Source: Hymenobacter artigasi (GTDB lineage Bacteria; Bacteroidota; Bacteroidia; Cytophagales; Hymenobacteraceae). Taken from it: a stretch of 64,000 nucleotides of DNA. Made by a program: the position numbers and the translations under genes. The notes beneath the pieces were generated by a model that was not told where the DNA came from, did not search any database, and saw nothing but the letters and a program-made list of their open reading frames with translations. Positions 25,120 through 34,148 of this stretch are shown one piece after another. Where the stretch lies: NCBI RefSeq assembly GCF_012275535.1, contig NZ_JAAVTK010000017.1, positions 1 through 64,000 of the forward strand, in the 5' to 3' direction. Position 1 is the first letter of the stretch. The number at the start of each line of letters is the position of its first letter.

Positions 25120-27384
25120 CTACTCTATCGTCCGCAACGCCGTATAAATCACGCGGGCCGCAGCCGGCACAAAGGCTTCGGCGTAGCGAACGTGGGGCTG
25201 CAGGGTGGCTTCGATGCGCTGCTTTTCCAGTTGCACGGGGGCCATGCCGCGCTCGCCGCCTTTTTCGGCAATGTGCGGCGCGATAACCAGCGACACGATG
25301 CTCATCAACTTAATGAGGATGTTCATGCTCGGGCCGGAAGTGTCTTTAAAGGGGTCGCCCACGGTGTCGCCGGTTACGGAGGCTTTGTGCGCGTCGGAGC
25401 CTTTATACTGCATCACGCCGTTCACCATCACGCCTTTCTCAAAAGATTTTTTGGCGTTGTCCCAGGCCCCGCCAGCGTTGCTCTGGAACATGGCCATGAG
25501 CACGCCGCTGACGGTAACACCAGCCAGCAGACCGCCCAGCACCTCAGGCGAAGACGCGTTCGAGAAGAGGCCCCGGCAGCCGAAGCCCACGATGATAGGC
25601 GTGAGCAAAGCAATAGCACCCGGCAAAATCATTTCCCGGATAGCTGCCTGGGTCGAAATGGCTACGCATTTCTCGTACTCCGGCCGGCCCGTACCTTCCA
25701 TGATGCCCGGAATTTCGCGGAACTGCCGGCGCACTTCCTGCACCATGGCCATGGCGGCCCGGCCCACGGCGGCAATGGCCAGCGAGGAGAAAATGAACGG
25801 AATCATAGCCCCGATAAACACGCCAGCCAGCACGGGCGCTTTGCTGATATCAATGGACGTAATGTTGGCCGTGCCCATGAAGGCGGCAAACAGGGCCAGC
25901 GAGGTAAGCGCGGCCGAAGCAATGGCGAAGCCTTTGCCGGTAGCGGCAGTGGTGTTACCCACGGCATCCAGAATATCAGTGCGCTCGCGTACTTCCTTGG
26001 GCAGCTCGCACATTTCGGCGATGCCGCCGGCATTGTCAGCAATGGGGCCGAAGGCGTCGATGGCCAGCTGCATGGCGGTAGTGGCCATCATTCCAGCGGC
26101 GGCAATGGCCACACCGTAGAGGCCCGCCGCTTCGTAGCTGAGCACGATGCCAGCCGCCAGCACCAGAATAGGCAGCACCGTGGACTCCATGCCCACGGCC
26201 AGCCCGCCGATAACCGTAGTGGCGTGGCCCGTGCTGCTTTGCTGAATGATGCTATTGACCGGGCGCTTGCCCATGGCGGTGTAATACTCGGTGATGATGC
26301 TCATCAACGTGCCCACCACGAGGCCCACCAGCACGGCATAAAAAACGTGCATGGCATCGAAGATGATGCCGCGAATGGTGAAATTACCAGCCGGCAAAAT
26401 CCACATAATCAAGCCATATGCACCGGCGGCTGACACGACCACCGAGATGTAGTTGCCGGTATTGAGCGCGCCCTGAACGTTGCCACCTTCCTTCACCCGC
26501 ACGCAGAGAATACCAATGAGCGAGGCGATGATGCCCATGCCCGCAATGGCCATCGGCAGGAAGATGGGCGAGAGGCCGCCGAACTGGTCATTGGTCACGG
26601 TTACTTCGCGCCCTAGTACCATGGTAGCCAGAATGGTGGCCACGTAGGAGCCGAACAAGTCGGCCCCCATGCCAGCCACGTCGCCCACGTTGTCGCCCAC
26701 GTTATCGGCAATGGTGGCGGGGTTGCGGGGGTCATCCTCCGGGATGCCGGCTTCGACCTTGCCCACGAGGTCGGCGCCCACATCGGCCGCCTTGGTGTAG
26801 ATGCCGCCGCCCACGCGAGCAAACAGGGCAATGCTTTCGGCCCCGAGCGAGAAGCCGGTAAGGACTTCGAGGGCTTTTTCCATTTCCATGCCATTGGCGA
26901 GGCCGCTGGGCACAAACATTTTATAGAACACAATAAACAGCGAGCCCAAACCCAGCACGGCCAGGCCGGCCACGCCCATGCCCATCACCGAGCCGCCCGA
27001 AAACGACACGTTGAGCGCGGTACTGAGGCTGGTTTTAGCCGCCTGCGCCGTACGCACGTTGGCCTTGGTGGCAATTTTCATCCCGATGAAACCGGCCAGT
27101 GCCGAGAACACCCCGCCAATCAAGAAAGCAATGACGATGACGGGGCTGGAATTGCCGCTCGTGCTACCCAGATAGAACAGGAAAGCCCCGGCAATCAGCC
27201 CAAATAGGGCCAGCACCTTGTATTCGGCCTTGAGAAAGGCGATGGCACCATCGGCAATGTAGCCGGCAATGGTGGTCATGCGCGCGTCACCAGCATCCTG
27301 CTTTGCTACCCAGCCAGCACGCAGCCAGGTGTAGAGCAAGGCAAAAATTCCCAGCGCGGGCACGGCGTAAAGGTATGGGGTCAT
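25120..27384 (-). CDS. hppA: Membrane-bound ion-pumping pyrophosphatase
   Basis: A 754-residue protein with about 16 transmembrane helices that couples PPi hydrolysis to Na+ or H+ pumping. The active-site loop DVGADLVGKVEAGIPEDDPR and NVGDNVGDVAGMGADLF are intact, as is the C-terminal KKSFEKGVMV/DTVGDPFKDTSGPSMN region. The residue pattern GNTTAATGKG (Ala rather than Lys) is the signature of K+-dependent enzymes, so K+ activation is expected. Na+ versus H+ selectivity cannot be settled by eye. It stands alone. Confidence 0.96.
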   Translation of the reverse strand: MTPYLYAVPALGIFALLYTWLRAGWVAKQDAGDARMTTIAGYIADGAIAFLKAEYKVLALFGLIAGAFLFYLGSTSGNSSPVIVIAFLIGGVFSALAGFIGMKIATKANVRTAQAAKTSLSTALNVSFSGGSVMGMGVAGLAVLGLGSLFIVFYKMFVPSGLANGMEMEKALEVLTGFSLGAESIALFARVGGGIYTKAADVGADLVGKVEAGIPEDDPRNPATIADNVGDNVGDVAGMGADLFGSYVATILATMVLGREVTVTNDQFGGLSPIFLPMAIAGMGIIASLIGILCVRVKEGGNVQGALNTGNYISVVVSAAGAYGLIMWILPAGNFTIRGIIFDAMHVFYAVLVGLVVGTLMSIITEYYTAMGKRPVNSIIQQSSTGHATTVIGGLAVGMESTVLPILVLAAGIVLSYEAAGLYGVAIAAAGMMATTAMQLAIDAFGPIADNAGGIAEMCELPKEVRERTDILDAVGNTTAATGKGFAIASAALTSLALFAAFMGTANITSIDISKAPVLAGVFIGAMIPFIFSSLAIAAVGRAAMAMVQEVRRQFREIPGIMEGTGRPEYEKCVAISTQAAIREMILPGAIALLTPIIVGFGCRGLFSNASSPEVLGGLLAGVTVSGVLMAMFQSNAGGAWDNAKKSFEKGVMVNGVMQYKGSDAHKASVTGDTVGDPFKDTSGPSMNILIKLMSIVSLVIAPHIAEKGGERGMAPVQLEKQRIEATLQPHVRYAEAFVPAAARVIYTALRTIE

Positions 27385-27479
27385 AAAAAGTGAATGGGTG
27401 GGAAAATGTGATTAGAGCAGTTTTGGTTCGCAAAATAGCGGAAATACTACCGAAAACTACTCTCCCATTCACTTCATAA

Positions 27480-28675
27480 TCAGGTTCCTCGAAAATAACG
27501 CACCGCAGCCCGCTCTGTGACGTAATAAAGGGCAAAGCAGCTGACTGTTACTACTGGCAACGCAATCCAATAGTAGCGGGTAAAGTTGACCAATTCGCCC
27601 GTCAGCGCGACCAAGGCGACGTAACTCAGGATAAGGAGCGGGAAATGATACAGATAGAGCGAAAAGCTAAAAATCCCAACTTCATGAAATGCTCGTACCA
27701 GTAGATTTTGCCGCTGCACACGCCCAGCCAACAGCGCCGACACGCTTAATACCGCCAGCGCCGAGGCCAGCGGCCCCGATAACAGCCGCAAGTGTAATGC
27801 TGCCAAGCCGATGAGCAATAGCAAAAGCATTCCAATGCCCAACGCTAACCAGAACCCGGAAAACTGCCGGAAGGCTGGCAGCCAGCGGGGTCGCGTCGTC
27901 ACCACATCGTAAAGCCCCACTCCCAGCGCGAAGTAGCCGTTGTAGAGTAACAGAAAATCACCCAAAAAACTGATATTCAAGTGCAGCACACTGGCCACCA
28001 TACCAAATGCGTAGAAGGCTGCCGACAGTGAGTAGTAGTACCGAACACGCCAGAAAGCCAAAGGCACTGCCAAATAAAAAAGCGCCTCGGGCAGCAGCGA
28101 CCAGTACACGTTATTGTATCCAAAAAACTGCTTGCCAGGCATCAGAAAAAGGACAGCGCGACCTATTGCTCGCAGCGTAAGCGGGTGCAACTCGTGCCAA
28201 GCTGCGAGTCGGCTGGCATTAAACTCGCGACCAATAGCATTGGTCATCAAATTTGGATGCGCCGCTGCCACGTAATATAGGGTCAATACTCCCAGCGCAA
28301 GCGAGGCTAGATAAGGCGGGTAAATGCGTACAATACGGTTGAGATAGAACCGAAAGGCCGGACGGTGCTTTTTGAGTTGCGCGTAGCGGATAAAAAAGCC
28401 CGAAAGCACAAAAAAGAAAATTACCACTTCATAGCCTGCCGAACTAAGCATATCGCCAATGAAGGCCACGTATTGCGATGGGCTCCAACTAGCCCGGGGG
28501 AAACCCGTAAATACTCGGTGCCCCCCGACCACAACAGAAACTTGGCGTGATAAACGACAACGTAAAAGGCACAAAATCCCCGCAGCGCGTGGAGAATATC
28601 CAGTTCCTGATAGCTGAGCAACCGAGGAACAACGGATTTATTCTGTAAGGATGACGCAGGTACGATTATAGCCAT
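27480..28675 (-). pseudogene. Acyltransferase-3 family membrane protein, frameshifted
   Basis: An OafA/acyltransferase-3 protein split between two frames. The 5' part (ATG at 28675) encodes the conserved start LDILHALRGFCAFYVVVYHAKF, in one frame up to about 28505. The rest (SSAGYEVVIFFFVLSGFFIR, then about nine more helices, ending at 27480) is in another frame. The switch falls in GGGTTTCCCCCGGG, and one missing base in the C5 or G3 run explains it. Such proteins O-acetylate surface sugars. It may be a true mutation, a phase-variable tract or a sequencing error. GC content is lower than in the housekeeping region. Confidence 0.82.
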
Positions 28676-28702
28676 AATCGGGCAAAGGTACAGCCGAGCC
28701 CT

Positions 28703-28888
28703 TAATAATTTCCGAAGCAAAACATGGCAGAGTAGCAGCCTGCTGGTAATATTGCGCTATTCTACCAATCCATTGGACAAGCGCATATGCACTTCGGGCG
28801 TACAGATAAAGCACTAGTCCCAAGGCGCGACGGCGTGTTGCAATGCTTCGGCATCGGAGCAGCTACTACCTTTTACTTTGAGTTGGTG
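28703..28888 (-). pseudogene. Decayed copy of the 3' end of the M42-like peptidase gene
   Basis: Translated on the minus strand in one frame, this stretch reads HQLKVKGSSCSDAEALQHAV then APWD*CFICTPEVHMRLSNG. It is colinear, without any gap, with the last 61 codons of the intact gene at 30482-30667 ([20 protein letters not shown] and onward). Two in-frame TAG codons interrupt it. The copy overlaps the last codons of the GT39-like gene and lies in the same orientation as the intact gene, so the two are direct repeats about 1.8 kb apart. Confidence 0.85.
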
Positions 28889-30296
28889 CGAGATGTTCGA
28901 GGCGGTTGAGCAGCCACCCAAAAGGAACCCCAGCCAAAATTAAAAGAGCAGCATCAGACTGGATTAAATACCGCATTTCTAGCTGGCGTAAGCCGACGCA
29001 GATAAACAGATACATAAAGGCAAAGAAGAATAGTAATGGCCAAACGCTCCGGTGCCGACGTAGCAGAAATGCTCCCACCAAGCAGACTATCAACATAATG
29101 CTTCGGTATAAGAACAGCATACCTATGAGTTTACTGCCGCCCTGCATAAGTTGGTTTTTGAAAAACGCCTTTTTAAGGTTCAGCAGCGGAACGCGAGTCC
29201 AGTACCGAAATGGGTGTCTCTGCTGGTACGAACTATCTAAAGCCGTGAAACCTGCCCTCAGCTCGGCGTTACAATTACTGGCTTGGCTGTAGTGTTGGTT
29301 AGTCCGCCATATGTAGAAGCCCGTTCCGCACTGCCGGGCCATTTGAATAAGGGCTTGAGCACGGGCAGTTTCAGCATATGTACCGAAAACATCGGCTGGA
29401 AACTCGGGCAAGACAGTAATGCCAGCAATGCCGTCCAAATAAGCATTGGCATCAGGGTCCCAGCCGTATATCCATTTACGAGCCGAATTCACGTCCTCTG
29501 TGTACCGTTCGTATCCAGCGGTGGGCGGTTTGAGCAGGAGGAAACGGTGCTGAAACACGTAGTTGCGGACAGGCCAGCCAATGTACAAAGCTGTGAACCC
29601 GAGCAAGGCCACAAAACTCAATCCAACAAATTGCCGCCCAAAGCCTTTAGCTGTGTAAAGCCAGAAAAACACCGGCACCAACAGTATCCCGAGGTATTCA
29701 CGTACTATTAGGGACAGGCCCACCAGTAAGCCAGCTACCAAGGCATTGCGCTTATCTACAGGGCGGGTAGCCAACCACCAAAATACTGCGATAGTTAAAA
29801 AAGTGGCAAAGGCTTCAGTGCTTGAAACCGGCATCCACACCAGTATGAATGGATACAGCGCGTAGAACAGCCCCGAAATCCAAGCTGCGCGGACATCGTG
29901 CGACAATGCTTTGGCCGCAGCGTACACCAAGTAGATAGCAAGCGTATCGAGCAAGCATTGACTGAAAGCCACCGCCTGAAAAACGTATTGCTTACCAAAC
30001 AACAGGTAATGCGCTCCCCAAAAAAACGGGTATCCGGGCAGCCGCCCAAAAGCAGCTTCCGGGTTCAGAAGGTTAAAGCTGTATAGACCACGGTGCCACA
30101 GGTTGATGAAGCTGTCAGTATATGAAGCAGTGTCGTCGTTGATGAACGGACTGCTACTTTTGTAATACAGCATAGCTCCTACCCATACAAACCAGAGCCG
30201 TACTACCATCCCTAGGGTTAGCAGCAGAGGTACTGCATAGGGAAACAACCGAGAAGTTGAATGTGAAGCAGTAGCCGGACTGACATTAGTATTCAT
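28866..30296 (-). CDS. GT39-like polytopic glycosyltransferase
   Basis: A 476-residue membrane protein with about 10 transmembrane helices. The first extracytoplasmic loop has an Asp pair (FINDDTASYTD), the usual catalytic/metal site of GT-C enzymes using a polyprenyl-phosphate sugar, followed by GRLPGYPFFWGAHYL, characteristic of the PMT/ArnT group. Start chosen at the ATG at 30296 (MNTNVSPATAS), since the upstream extension is not hydrophobic in a helpful way. Its last 23 bp read into the decayed peptidase copy. Its acceptor is unknown; a role in decorating the surface glycan is plausible. Confidence 0.85.
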   Translation of the reverse strand: MNTNVSPATASHSTSRLFPYAVPLLLTLGMVVRLWFVWVGAMLYYKSSSPFINDDTASYTDSFINLWHRGLYSFNLLNPEAAFGRLPGYPFFWGAHYLLFGKQYVFQAVAFSQCLLDTLAIYLVYAAAKALSHDVRAAWISGLFYALYPFILVWMPVSSTEAFATFLTIAVFWWLATRPVDKRNALVAGLLVGLSLIVREYLGILLVPVFFWLYTAKGFGRQFVGLSFVALLGFTALYIGWPVRNYVFQHRFLLLKPPTAGYERYTEDVNSARKWIYGWDPDANAYLDGIAGITVLPEFPADVFGTYAETARAQALIQMARQCGTGFYIWRTNQHYSQASNCNAELRAGFTALDSSYQQRHPFRYWTRVPLLNLKKAFFKNQLMQGGSKLIGMLFLYRSIMLIVCLVGAFLLRRHRSVWPLLFFFAFMYLFICVGLRQLEMRYLIQSDAALLILAGVPFGWLLNRLEHLAPTQSKR

Positions 30297-30481
30297 GCGA
30301 GGTGAAAGTGGATTTCTTCGAAGCAAAATAGCCCAGTATCTAATTTTTGGGATAAAAAGTAGTGCTGACTGATGGGCAACGGTAAAAGCCCACAAAGCTA
30401 CTCAGCGTTATTGCATCGATTCTGGAATGTCCCGCAATAGCTACCCCCTCCCGTACTTTACCTGACATTCCCACTGTCCTC

Positions 30482-31396
30482 TCATAAATACCGCATCAGC
30501 ACCTGATAAAGTGCCAGCGTACTGGTAATGTCGCGCTTATCTACCAACTCATCGGGCGAGTGTACGTGGTCTTCGGGTGCGCCCACGAAGCACCAGTCCC
30601 AGGGCGCGGCGGCGTGTTGCAGCTCTTTGGCATCGGAGCCGCCGCTGCCTTCTACCTCCAATTGGTGGGGAATGCCCGAATCTATCGCGATGGCCCGGAT
30701 GCGGTCGACGTAGGCTCGGCGCGGAATGAGCGAGTCGCGCAACGAAATGGCACAGCCCTGGCCGGCGTGTACACCCTCGGTCACCCAGGTGATGTCCGAA
30801 ATCAGGGCCTGGCGCACGCCGTAGGTTTCGAAGATGTACTTGGCGAGGTAGGACACCGAGCCGCCGCCGTGTTCTTCCCAGCACGAGAAAGCAATGATAC
30901 CGTGCTCCAGGGTTTCGCACAAGCGCAGGGCATTCCACACGCCCAGACGGTTGTCGAGGTAGCAGCTTTGTACGGTGGTGGGCGTTTCGCGGAAGTCGCA
31001 GTAGAAGGTGAGCTCCGTACCCCGGTCAATGTCGCGGTGGAACGCGTAGCCTAGTTCCCCGGTTTCTTCGTCAACGGTTAATGTACAGTCTACTTCTCCT
31101 TGCGAATCCTTTCCTACCAGGCGATAACCCGCTTCGGCCTGCGGGCCTCCAATTCGTACCAATTGCCGGCCGTAGCGCACCGTGAAGCCGATGCTATCGA
31201 GGTGGGCAAAAACGGCCGTACGTGGCTTCCCGAACACCAGCAGAATGCAGTCCTGGAACCTCTCATCGGCGATAATCTGAGGCTGGTGCAGCCAGGTGGC
31301 CTGCTGCTGCCGAACATAATCGAGCACAAATTTGGTGAGGGCAGCCTCGTTGCCGGCGGGGGCTGGCAGGCGGCAAAGCGAGTGGAGCAGATGCAT
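30482..31396 (-). CDS. M42-like metallo-aminopeptidase
   Basis: A 304-residue M20/M42-superfamily peptidase. Expected di-metal ligands are visible: His/Asp in [10 protein letters not shown], Asp in [11 protein letters not shown], the Glu pair in [10 protein letters not shown], Asp in [11 protein letters not shown] and a C-terminal His in [12 protein letters not shown]. The short domain between the first His and the bridging Asp fits M42. Start set at the ATG at 31396 ([17 protein letters not shown]). Its 3' end exists a second time, in decayed form, at 28703-28888. The gene lies just outside the glycan genes and is divergent from the TPR-like gene. Confidence 0.87.
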   Translation of the reverse strand: MHLLHSLCRLPAPAGNEAALTKFVLDYVRQQQATWLHQPQIIADERFQDCILLVFGKPRTAVFAHLDSIGFTVRYGRQLVRIGGPQAEAGYRLVGKDSQGEVDCTLTVDEETGELGYAFHRDIDRGTELTFYCDFRETPTTVQSCYLDNRLGVWNALRLCETLEHGIIAFSCWEEHGGGSVSYLAKYIFETYGVRQALISDITWVTEGVHAGQGCAISLRDSLIPRRAYVDRIRAIAIDSGIPHQLEVEGSGGSDAKELQHAAAPWDWCFVGAPEDHVHSPDELVDKRDITSTLALYQVLMRYL

Positions 31397-31516
31397 AAGC
31401 AAGAGGAAGTACGGCCAAAGCTAAGGCAAACTCCGTACTTTAGCAGACCCATTTCCTCTACTTCCCAATTCGTGCTGGAAGAACAACGGTTTGGGGCTGC
31501 TCTCTACTCTCATTCT

Positions 31517-32770
31517 ATGCTGCGTTCGCTGTTTTGTGTCTGCTTGGGGCTGCTCATGCTGCCATTCCTGGGCAGGGCCCAAACGCTTGATACAATCCGC
31601 ACCCCGCCCCCGATGAAAACGGTGGCGCTCGATTCGGTGGGTGTGATGCCCTCAGCCATTGATACCAAAGGCTGGCTCCTGGTGGATAAGGATATTCAGA
31701 CAGAGTTGGATGGCGCGGTCGACAACATTTATAACTTCAAGTTCGACAAGGCCGAGAAGCAATTCCGCTCGCTGCGCCGCCGCTACCCAAACCACCCCAT
31801 GTCGTATTTTATGCTGGGGCTGAGCACCTGGTGGAAAATTCGCCCCACCAACTTTCAGAGCACCCAATACGACAAGCCCTTTTTTGCTTATATGGACACG
31901 GCTGTCACCAAGGCCCAGGCGCTCTATGATGCAGATAACCACAACTACGAAGCCAGCTTCTTCCTGTCGGCCTCTTATGGATTTTCGGCCCGACTGCACG
32001 GCGAGCGTCACGATTGGCGCAAAGCCACCGTCGATGCCCGCCGCTCCCTCAACTACCTCAAAAAAAGCCAGGAAGCAAATGATTTGAGCCCAGAATTTCA
32101 ATTCGGGCAGGCACTATTCAACTACTATTCGGTTTGGATTGGCGAAAACTACACCCTGCTTAAACCGGTGCTGCTGTTTTTCCCGAAGGGTGATAAAAAA
32201 CTGGGTCTGCAACAATTGCGTAGCGTGGCTGCTAATGGCTTCTACACCGCTACTGAGGCGCGGGTATTTCTAATGGGCATCCTCAAAAACGAGGAGAACA
32301 ATGCCGAAGAAGCCATGCCCGTGGCGAAGTACTTAGCCAACCGGTTTCCGGACAATGGTTATTTCCAGCGGTTTTACGCCTTTATGGCTTATGACCAAGG
32401 TGAATTCACGGATTGCGAGCGGGTGAGCCGCCAGATTTTGGACAAGATTAACAAGGGCATGCCAGGTTACGAAGGCATTAGCGGGCGCTACGCAAGCTAC
32501 TTCCTGGGTTATCTGATGCAGAACCGCTACCGCGATATCGCCAAGGCCAAGGACTATTACCAGCGGTGCATCGTATTTTCCGAAAGCACAGGCGAGACTG
32601 CCGGCGGATTTTATTTGTTTGCCAATGCCAACCTGGCCCGTATCGCAGTAAAGGAAAAGGACCTAACAGCAGCTAAGCGCTACTACGTGGTAGTAGCTGA
32701 CAAAGCCGACCATAAGTCAGAACAATATAAAGAGGCCAAAATGTGGTTGAAAAAGAACGGCAAAGCTTAG
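31517..32770 (+). CDS. Exported tetratricopeptide-repeat-like protein
   Basis: A 417-residue protein with a signal peptide (MLRSLFCVCLGLLMLPFLGRAQ). The mature part is almost all helical pairs with TPR-like spacing, e.g. YNFKFDKAEKQFRSLRRRYP, YFMLGLSTWW, ANDLSPEFQFGQALFNYYSV and KAKDYYQRCIVFSE. It resembles Bacteroidota TPR-containing periplasmic proteins of unknown role. The ATG at 31517 is chosen because it begins the signal peptide. The next gene (a polytopic membrane protein) starts 11 bp later, so the two are an operon. Confidence 0.85.
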   Translation: MLRSLFCVCLGLLMLPFLGRAQTLDTIRTPPPMKTVALDSVGVMPSAIDTKGWLLVDKDIQTELDGAVDNIYNFKFDKAEKQFRSLRRRYPNHPMSYFMLGLSTWWKIRPTNFQSTQYDKPFFAYMDTAVTKAQALYDADNHNYEASFFLSASYGFSARLHGERHDWRKATVDARRSLNYLKKSQEANDLSPEFQFGQALFNYYSVWIGENYTLLKPVLLFFPKGDKKLGLQQLRSVAANGFYTATEARVFLMGILKNEENNAEEAMPVAKYLANRFPDNGYFQRFYAFMAYDQGEFTDCERVSRQILDKINKGMPGYEGISGRYASYFLGYLMQNRYRDIAKAKDYYQRCIVFSESTGETAGGFYLFANANLARIAVKEKDLTAAKRYYVVVADKADHKSEQYKEAKMWLKKNGKA

Positions 32771-32780
32771 CCAGCGCATT

Positions 32781-34148
32781 ATGGAGCTAAAGGATTTATA
32801 TATCACCCCATTCTATTTGGCCCTTATCTATGGCATTGCCTATGGGGTGCGCGGCTCGGTTACGAACGTGTACACTAAAAAGTACTTTATTCCGGCCCTG
32901 ACGGTTAAAATCGTGGGGGCTATTGCCCTCGGCATTCTGTATCACACGTTATATGGCGGCGATACTAATAACTATTACCATCAGGCTGGTATCATTTACC
33001 ATGCATTTGGCGACTCTTTTGCGGCGGGGTTGGAGTTAGTTACGACCTCCGGCGATATAACTCCGGCGATTAGCAAGTATGTTTCGAGGATGACGTGGTT
33101 TGGCCATGGCAGCAACGAGTATTTTGTTATCCGGGTTGCAGCCGTATTTGCCCTGTTCTGCTTTTATACATATACTGTCATTGCCATTTTATTTGCCGCT
33201 ATTACTTTCAGCGGTATGTGGGTGATGTATATGACATTTTCTAAAATACGGCCACAGGCATACAAAGAATTGGCTATTGCCGTATTTTTTCTGCCCTCTG
33301 TATTTTTCTGGGGTTCAGGGCTATTAAAGGATTCACTCTGTCTGGGCGCATTGGGCTGGCTTTTCTATTGCTTCTACCGTGGAGCCATCGAACGCAAGAA
33401 TATAATTCGCTGTCTGGTACTAGGCGTAATGATGAGTGCGGTTATCCTGTCGATGAAGACGTACATTCTGTTGGCTTTCATGCCCCCAGCGCTGTTATGG
33501 GTATTTAACGAGAGCACCCGTAACATCAAGAGCGCGGCCGTGCGCTGGCTAGCTAAGCCACTTTTCCTAGGTGTGGGTACATTAGTTGCTATATTCGCTA
33601 TGTCGCAGTTAGCCGCTGCTGATGCTCGCTTCAACCTTGACAAAATCGGCGAGCAGAGTAAAATCACTGCCGACTACCTGCAGCAGGTTAGCAAAACAGA
33701 ACAGGGTTCGGGTTACAATATAGGAGAGCAGGATGGCACCCTCGGTGGCATGGCAAAGCTGGCTCCCCAGGCCATTGTGGTATCGTTGTTTAGGCCGTTC
33801 CTATGGGAAGCTCGCAACCCAACCATGTTACTATCTGCTTTGGAAGCCTCCTACTTCATGCTGCTCACGGTGCGCATCTTTTGGCGCGTGGGATTCTTCA
33901 AAACCATCGGTGCCATAAGTAGTGTACCAGTGCTTACGCTCTGCTTTGTATTCAGCCTTATTTTTGCTATTTCGGTAGGGATTTCCAGCGGCAACTTTGG
34001 CACGCTGGTGCGCTACAAAATCCCGCTTATGCCCTTCTACCTGAGCGGCTTGTACATTCTACAAAGCCTCACGGTACCACAGGCCGCAGCCCGAGCAGGG
34101 CAGCGACGTCTTGCAGGCGTACCGCGTCTGGCACGCGCTCATGCTTAG
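32781..34148 (+). CDS. Polytopic membrane protein, candidate glycan polymerase/EpsG-like
   Basis: A 455-residue protein with about 10-11 hydrophobic segments. After two N-terminal helices there is a loop with YHTLYGGDTNNYYHQAG, and midway FFLPSVFFWGSGLLKDSLCL, a pattern seen in EpsG/Wzy-like proteins of Bacteroidota polysaccharide loci. The C-terminus is a basic tail (RAGQRRLAGVPRLARAHA). It is the only visible candidate for a polymerase in the window, but this is inference. It is co-transcribed with the TPR-like gene, and its stop codon overlaps that of the convergent GT4 gene by 4 nt. Confidence 0.8.
   Translation: MELKDLYITPFYLALIYGIAYGVRGSVTNVYTKKYFIPALTVKIVGAIALGILYHTLYGGDTNNYYHQAGIIYHAFGDSFAAGLELVTTSGDITPAISKYVSRMTWFGHGSNEYFVIRVAAVFALFCFYTYTVIAILFAAITFSGMWVMYMTFSKIRPQAYKELAIAVFFLPSVFFWGSGLLKDSLCLGALGWLFYCFYRGAIERKNIIRCLVLGVMMSAVILSMKTYILLAFMPPALLWVFNESTRNIKSAAVRWLAKPLFLGVGTLVAIFAMSQLAAADARFNLDKIGEQSKITADYLQQVSKTEQGSGYNIGEQDGTLGGMAKLAPQAIVVSLFRPFLWEARNPTMLLSALEASYFMLLTVRIFWRVGFFKTIGAISSVPVLTLCFVFSLIFAISVGISSGNFGTLVRYKIPLMPFYLSGLYILQSLTVPQAAARAGQRRLAGVPRLARAHA

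Noticed and set aside
25051-26433. 460-codon plus-strand ORF opposite hppA
   Set aside because: The pyrophosphatase is unambiguous and the antisense translation is low-information.
28421-28720. Separate 99-residue protein
   Set aside because: It encodes the conserved start of an acyltransferase-3 protein whose remainder continues in another frame, so it is part of one broken gene.
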